Source: JANXQZ01 sp038225555 (lineage in GTDB: Bacteria; Acidobacteriota; Terriglobia; Bryobacterales; Bryobacteraceae). Taken from it: DNA of 64,000 nt. The notes beneath the pieces are model-generated. The model ran no database searches. It was not told the DNA's origin and worked only from the letters and a program-made list of their open reading frames with translations. Below are positions 60,366 to 64,000 of the stretch, piece after piece. The stretch covers positions 1-64,000 of the forward strand of contig JBBRRB010000030.1 of NCBI GenBank assembly GCA_038225555.1, in the 5' to 3' direction. Numbering within the stretch: the stretch's first letter is position 1; every line of letters begins with the position of its first letter. Both the position numbers and the translations under genes were made by a program.

Positions 60366-61529
60366 ATGAGACCAGTAGCCGTTATCGGCATCGGAAAGAC
60401 CCATTTCGGGGCATTTCCCGACCGCAATCTTCGTTCGCTTGCCGTCGAAGCCGGGCAAAAAGCGCTCGAGGATGCTGGCCTGCAAGCGTCGCAAATCGAA
60501 TCCTTCTATCTCGGCAATTTCGCTGGACCTTCCTTCGTCGGGCAGAATCACCTGGCGCCATATATCGCGTCAGCCCTAGGCATTACCGGGGTGCCTGCGA
60601 CCCGCTATGAGGCCGCGTGCGCATCGAGCGGAGCCGCTTTCTTCCAAGCCGTGACGAGCGTGGCCGCAGGTGTGTACGACTTGGTCCTGGTGGACGGCGT
60701 AGAAAAAATGACGTCCCAAACAACGCCGCGTGTCACGGAGATCTTGGCCGCCGCCGGGGACCTGGCTGGCGAGGTTCGCGCGGGCGCCACGTTTCCGGCC
60801 TTGTTCGCCATGATCGCGCGTCGGCACATGCACGAATACGGCACCACTCGCGAACAACTCGCGGCAGTGGCGGTCAAAAATCATGCGAACGGAGCGAAGA
60901 ATCCATACGCGCACATGCGCAAGGTGATCACTCTGGAGCAGGCTATGGCTGGCAAACCGATCGCCGATCCGCTCACGGTGTACGATTGCTCGCTGGTCAG
61001 CGATGGCGCTGCCGCTGTTGTGCTCGCGCCGCTGGAGCGAGCGGCCGAGTTTACAAGCAAGCCAGTCCGCATCCTGAGCGTCGTGCAGACCTCAGACTAC
61101 CTTGCGCTCGATGAGAAGCCCGATATTACGACGCTCGCCGCTGTGCGACTCGCGGCGGAGAAAGCCTACAAACTCGCGGGCGTGTCGGCCCGAGATATCC
61201 AGTTTGCCGAAGTGCACGATTGCTTCACCATCGCCGAAATTCTCGCGCTCGAAGATCTCGGATTCGTCGCCAAAGGCGAGGGCGGACCCTATAGTCAAGC
61301 AGGGTGCACGGCGCTGCACGGGACGCGTCCCGTCAACGCGAGCGGAGGCTTAAAGTCGAAAGGGCATCCCGTTGGCGCGACTGGCGTAGCACAGATCTTC
61401 GATCTCGTGCAGCAGATTCGCGGCGACGCAGGGGAGCGACAGATCGCTCGAAACGCGCTCGGCCTTGCGCAAAATCTAGGAGGTTCCGGCGCGACTTGCG
61501 TCGTGTCCATCCTGGGAGCGGCTGCATGA
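60366..61529 (+). CDS. Thiolase-family acyl-CoA acetyltransferase (SCP-x-like)
   Basis: 387 residues. Catalytic residues are visible: Cys in EAACASSGAAFFQAV, His in FAEVHDCFTIAEILALEDLG (the HDCF motif of SCP-x/archaeal-type thiolases) and GLKSKGHPVGATGVAQIFDL. The N-terminus PVAVIGIGKTHFGAFPDRNL is typical of this non-classical branch. These thiolases need an OB-fold DUF35 partner, and the gene for one overlaps its stop (ATGA). The substrate may be acetoacetyl-CoA or a branched or sterol-like acyl-CoA. Confidence 0.93.
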   Translation: MRPVAVIGIGKTHFGAFPDRNLRSLAVEAGQKALEDAGLQASQIESFYLGNFAGPSFVGQNHLAPYIASALGITGVPATRYEAACASSGAAFFQAVTSVAAGVYDLVLVDGVEKMTSQTTPRVTEILAAAGDLAGEVRAGATFPALFAMIARRHMHEYGTTREQLAAVAVKNHANGAKNPYAHMRKVITLEQAMAGKPIADPLTVYDCSLVSDGAAAVVLAPLERAAEFTSKPVRILSVVQTSDYLALDEKPDITTLAAVRLAAEKAYKLAGVSARDIQFAEVHDCFTIAEILALEDLGFVAKGEGGPYSQAGCTALHGTRPVNASGGLKSKGHPVGATGVAQIFDLVQQIRGDAGERQIARNALGLAQNLGGSGATCVVSILGAAA

Positions 61530-61744
61530 CCGATCCCGGACCAGGCACCGTGTATACGGAGACAATGGTTTACTCGCCAACGCCGCAATTCGTCAATGAG
61601 GTGCCCTATCAGCTTGCGATCGTCGAATTTGCGCCAGGGCGGAGACTGACAGGCCGGATTCTGGGTGCGAGAGTTGTAATTGGCGATCCGGTAGGCTTTG
61701 TCGAGTTCCGCGACGAAGTTCCGTATTTTCAAAAAGCCTCATGA
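61526..61744 (+). CDS. DUF35 OB-fold partner of the thiolase, without zinc ribbon
   Basis: 72 residues, beginning at an ATG that overlaps the thiolase stop and ending in a stop that overlaps the aminotransferase start. The sequence has an OB-fold/DUF35 look: YTETMVYSPTPQFVNEVPYQ, LAIVEFAPGRRLTGRI and VGFVEFRDEVPYFQKAS. The N-terminal Cys4 zinc ribbon of most DUF35 proteins is absent; there is not a single cysteine. In known complexes the OB-fold protein binds the thiolase dimer. Overlaps on both sides place it firmly in a three-gene operon. Confidence 0.82.
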   Translation: MTDPGPGTVYTETMVYSPTPQFVNEVPYQLAIVEFAPGRRLTGRILGARVVIGDPVGFVEFRDEVPYFQKAS

Positions 61745-62907
61745 AACTCGCTCAACGGATGAATCGCATCGCGGTGGAAACCGCGTTTGAGGTGCTGTTG
61801 CGCGCGCGGGCGCTCGAAGCGGAGGGACGCAGCATCATCCATCTTGAGATTGGCGAGCCCGATTTCGAAACTCCGGCGCATATCGCCGAGGCAGGAAAGA
61901 AGGCCATCGACGACGGATGGACGCATTACGGCCCTACGCAGGGTTATCCCGAATTGCGACAGGCCATCGCCGCGCACGTTAGCCAAACGCGAAACATCTC
62001 GGTCGGCCCGGAACACGTGTGCGTAGTGCCTGGAGGCAAGCCGATTATCTTCTTCCCCATGCTGGCATTGATCGAACCCGGCGACGAAGTGATCTACCCG
62101 AATCCAGGCTTCCCCATTTATGAATCGATGATCGAATTCCTGGATGGAACGCCAGTGCCGATTCCATTGGTGGAGGACCGGGGATTTTCCTTCGACCTGA
62201 AACTGTTCAGCGAGCGGCTCTCGGACAAGACCAAGCTGATCATTTTAAATTCGCCTCAGAATCCGACTGGAGGCGTGATTCCCGCCGAAGACATACGTGC
62301 CATCGCGGCCATGCTGCGTGATCGCGACGTGGTGATTTTGTCGGACGAGATCTACAGCCGGATCTACTTCGAAGAAGCGCCGCTGTCGATTGCAAGTCTT
62401 CCGGGGATGCTTGAGAAAACAATTATCCTGGACGGGTTCTCGAAAATCTATTCAATGACGGGATGGCGTCTGGGTTACGGGGTGATGCCTCTTTGGCTGG
62501 TGGATGCCGTGAACAAGCTGATGGTGAACTCGAACTCCTGTACCGCGAGTTTCACGCAACGGGCTGGGATCGCGGCGTTGACGGGTCCACAAGACGACGC
62601 ACTGAAAATGGTGGCGGAGTTTCGCCGTCGGCGGGATGCCTTTTGCGCAGGATTGAACCGCATTCCTGGATTCCGCTGCCGGGTTCCCGCCGGAGCTTTC
62701 TACGCGTTCCCAAACATTATTGGTACCGGCTGGCAATCGAAACCGCTCGCCGACGCACTGCTTCAGGAGGCGGGAGTGGCTTGCCTTAGCGGCGCTTCGT
62801 TTGGCAGTTACGGAGAAGGATACCTACGGTTTAGCATCGCCAATTCATTCGAGAATTTGATGACGGCGGTGGAACGCATCGCGCAGTTTATGGCCGCACA
62901 AACATAG
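61741..62907 (+). CDS. PLP-dependent aspartate-type aminotransferase
   Basis: 388 residues of fold-type I. Signatures: MNRIAVETAFEVLLRARALE, HLEIGEPDFETPAHI, VCVVPGGKPIIFFPMLALIE, ILNSPQNPTGGVIPAED, VILSDEIYSRIYFEEAPLSI (PLP-ring Asp/Tyr), LDGFSKIYSMTGWRLGYGV (Lys that binds PLP) and YLRFSIANSFENL (C-terminal Arg). It transfers amino groups between amino acids and 2-oxo acids. It is the last gene of the thiolase/OB-fold operon; the link to that pathway is not obvious. Confidence 0.93.
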   Translation: MKLAQRMNRIAVETAFEVLLRARALEAEGRSIIHLEIGEPDFETPAHIAEAGKKAIDDGWTHYGPTQGYPELRQAIAAHVSQTRNISVGPEHVCVVPGGKPIIFFPMLALIEPGDEVIYPNPGFPIYESMIEFLDGTPVPIPLVEDRGFSFDLKLFSERLSDKTKLIILNSPQNPTGGVIPAEDIRAIAAMLRDRDVVILSDEIYSRIYFEEAPLSIASLPGMLEKTIILDGFSKIYSMTGWRLGYGVMPLWLVDAVNKLMVNSNSCTASFTQRAGIAALTGPQDDALKMVAEFRRRRDAFCAGLNRIPGFRCRVPAGAFYAFPNIIGTGWQSKPLADALLQEAGVACLSGASFGSYGEGYLRFSIANSFENLMTAVERIAQFMAAQT

Positions 62908-62911
62908 CTGA

Positions 62912-63055
62912 TTACTTCGTTCGGAGCGCCTCCAGCGGTTCTAAAGAAGCAGCGCGGCGGACGAGAATGACGGAGGCCCTGAGCGCGAGCAGGAGGATGG
63001 AGACAGTCATGCTAATCGCTGAGGGCGTTCGCAGGGGCCAATCTTCTGGGCGTTG
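62912..63055 (-). pseudogene. C-terminal remnant of a MacB/FtsX-type permease
   Basis: On the minus strand, after a stop near 63056, one frame reads RPEDWPLRTPSAISMTVSIL then LLALRASVILVRRAASLEP and LEALRTK, ending at 62912. This is the typical end of MacB-type ABC permeases (last helix, PARRAAxxxPxEALR). No start, earlier helices or ATPase are nearby. Part of the remnant overlaps the last codons of the acyltransferase in a different frame. Likely the worn end of one of the many orphan permeases (ADOP) seen in Acidobacteriota. Confidence 0.6.
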
Positions 63056-64000
63056 TCAGGAACAACTCCTCAAGCCTAAGGCGACGCGCTAAGAGTGGCC
63101 GCTCTATTACGAAATAGGACAATGCAGCGCAGGCTGAGGCAAGCAGGAGATTTAAGGGAAATGTCGCAAGACCAAAGTCGGAAGATCGGTTCAGGAAGGG
63201 CTGTTGCCAGAGACAGAGGCTGTAGCTCATGTAACCTACGAATACTAGCGGCTTTGAGTTCAACATGCGACCTAGCCGACCCTCCGCCGTTTCGATGCAG
63301 CGGAGGATGCACAGTGCGATCCCGAGGTTAATCACCGTGTCGCCGAGTATAAACGCAAATTTGGCGTGAGTACTGAGGGCATTAGCTATGATTACGAGCG
63401 TCGGCACTACGAAGAAGACAAGCGAATTCGAAAATCTCTCGTAAACGGCGTGGGATCTCACCTCGTTCTCAAAACCTGCTAGAAGACACCCGGCGGCAAG
63501 CGCATCCATGATTGTGGGGAAGAATTCACCGATGCCGAAGCGAAAGTCGGGAAGGGCATACCAGATTAAAATTCGCGCTATAGGCGCAAGGACCATAAGC
63601 AGGCCAGCTACGCGCATAGCGCTCCTTCGTCCGAACACGCACATTGTTGCAGGCCAAAGCAAGTAGAACTGTTCTTCAACAGACAAGGACCAAAGGTGTC
63701 CAACGTACCAAGAACGAGCTTTGGCGTAGTTAATCAAGTATAAAGCGCCTTTCGAGAGGTCTGCTGCAGGAAGGACAATAACCCCGAAAGCACTCACAAG
63801 ACCCATGATCACCAAATAAAAATAAAACGCAGGAAAGATTCGAAGCGTACGCCTCAAGTAAAAGCGTTTTAGCGATATTCCCCCGGATTCGTTCAGTTCC
63901 CGTATGAGAAGCTTCGTAATAAGAAACCCCGAGATCACGAAGAACGCGCGAACTCCAAGCGCACCCGTGTCTCCAAGAACGCGCCAGCGATGCGTGACCG
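63012..64000 (-). CDS. Acyltransferase 3 family membrane protein (5' end beyond window)
   Basis: The frame runs off the right edge, so at least 329 residues are seen and the N-terminus is missing; the GTG at 63938 is a Val inside the first helix, not a start. Recognisable parts: VRAFFVISGFLITKLLIREL, LKRFYLRRTLRIFPAFYFYL, YVGHLWSLSVEEQFYLLWPA (acyltransferase-3 signature), and the final helix SYFVIERPLL. Members O-acetylate sugars, lipids or antibiotics at the membrane. About nine helices are visible. A permease remnant lies just after the stop. Confidence 0.92.
   Translation of the reverse strand, partial: VTHRWRVLGDTGALGVRAFFVISGFLITKLLIRELNESGGISLKRFYLRRTLRIFPAFYFYLVIMGLVSAFGVIVLPAADLSKGALYLINYAKARSWYVGHLWSLSVEEQFYLLWPATMCVFGRRSAMRVAGLLMVLAPIARILIWYALPDFRFGIGEFFPTIMDALAAGCLLAGFENEVRSHAVYERFSNSLVFFVVPTLVIIANALSTHAKFAFILGDTVINLGIALCILRCIETAEGRLGRMLNSKPLVFVGYMSYSLCLWQQPFLNRSSDFGLATFPLNLLLASACAALSYFVIERPLLARRLRLEELFLTTPRRLAPANALSD

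Noticed and set aside
1..64000. tRNA, rRNA, integrase, transposase or attachment sites
   Set aside because: No TpsiC-loop-like GGTTCGAATCC motif, rRNA-like stretch, DDE/tyrosine recombinase or target-site duplication was recognised on reading both strands.

Overview
The window looks like a piece of an Acidobacteriota chromosome, most likely the Solibacteres/Bryobacterales group. Pointers: a secreted protein with the Solibacter-type (TIGR03437-like) C-terminal domain, a Ser/Thr kinase with a TolB-like propeller translationally coupled to an ECF sigma factor, several PEP-CTERM secreted proteins, a ferritin-like secreted protein, a remnant of a MacB-type permease tail, and many long secreted Ig/PKD repeat proteins. 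I see no tRNA, rRNA, CRISPR array, intact insertion sequence or phage module.

Layout. (1) 1-16,055, all on the minus strand: two copies of a surface cassette. Each holds a Cys-rich secreted ~221-aa protein, a SurA-like/DsbA-like thiol oxidoreductase and a giant PKD/Ig-repeat protein. Copy A also has a PEP-CTERM protein between the oxidoreductase and the giant. (2) 16,291-20,631, plus: a LolA-like secreted protein, a PEP-CTERM protein coupled to a 579-aa secreted protein, and a LuxR-type regulator. (3) 20,656-25,517, minus: GalU-like nucleotidyltransferase, a fused fucokinase-like kinase/UDP-sugar pyrophosphorylase, peptide deformylase, and a 26-aa membrane peptide. (4) 25,664-29,582: a decayed YCII gene, DUF2277, ferritin-like protein, TIGR03437-like protein and an Xre/RES toxin-antitoxin pair. 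(5) 29,633-33,989, minus: STAS anti-anti-sigma, RsbW-like anti-sigma, Ser/Thr kinase with propeller, ECF sigma factor. (6) 34,177-43,417: CAP-domain protein, 2-hydroxyacid dehydrogenase, APC permease, two secreted proteins, PAS histidine kinase, a broken sugar transferase, dGTPase-like protein, TPR membrane protein. (7) 43,524-50,285, plus: one tight operon of ECF sigma factor, zinc-finger/FecR protein and two ABC ATPase-permease pairs. (8) 50,342-64,000: PEP-CTERM protein, secreted START-like protein, pyrimidine-nucleoside phosphorylase, M28 peptidase, RNase J, FAD-linked oxidase, HicAB with a frameshifted toxin, C45-type hydrolase, thiolase-OB-fold-aminotransferase operon, permease remnant and a partial acyltransferase.

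Functional themes are export and folding of large or Cys-rich surface proteins, sensing across the envelope (sigma/anti-sigma and kinase modules), and ordinary housekeeping (def, rnj, dgt, deoA). The most unusual parts are the duplicated DsbA/giant-protein cassette, the kinase-first fusion to a UDP-sugar pyrophosphorylase, the sigma/FecR/double-ABC operon with an apparent CTG start, and four gene remnants at different stages of decay. All functional calls come from reading motifs by eye; no database search was run.
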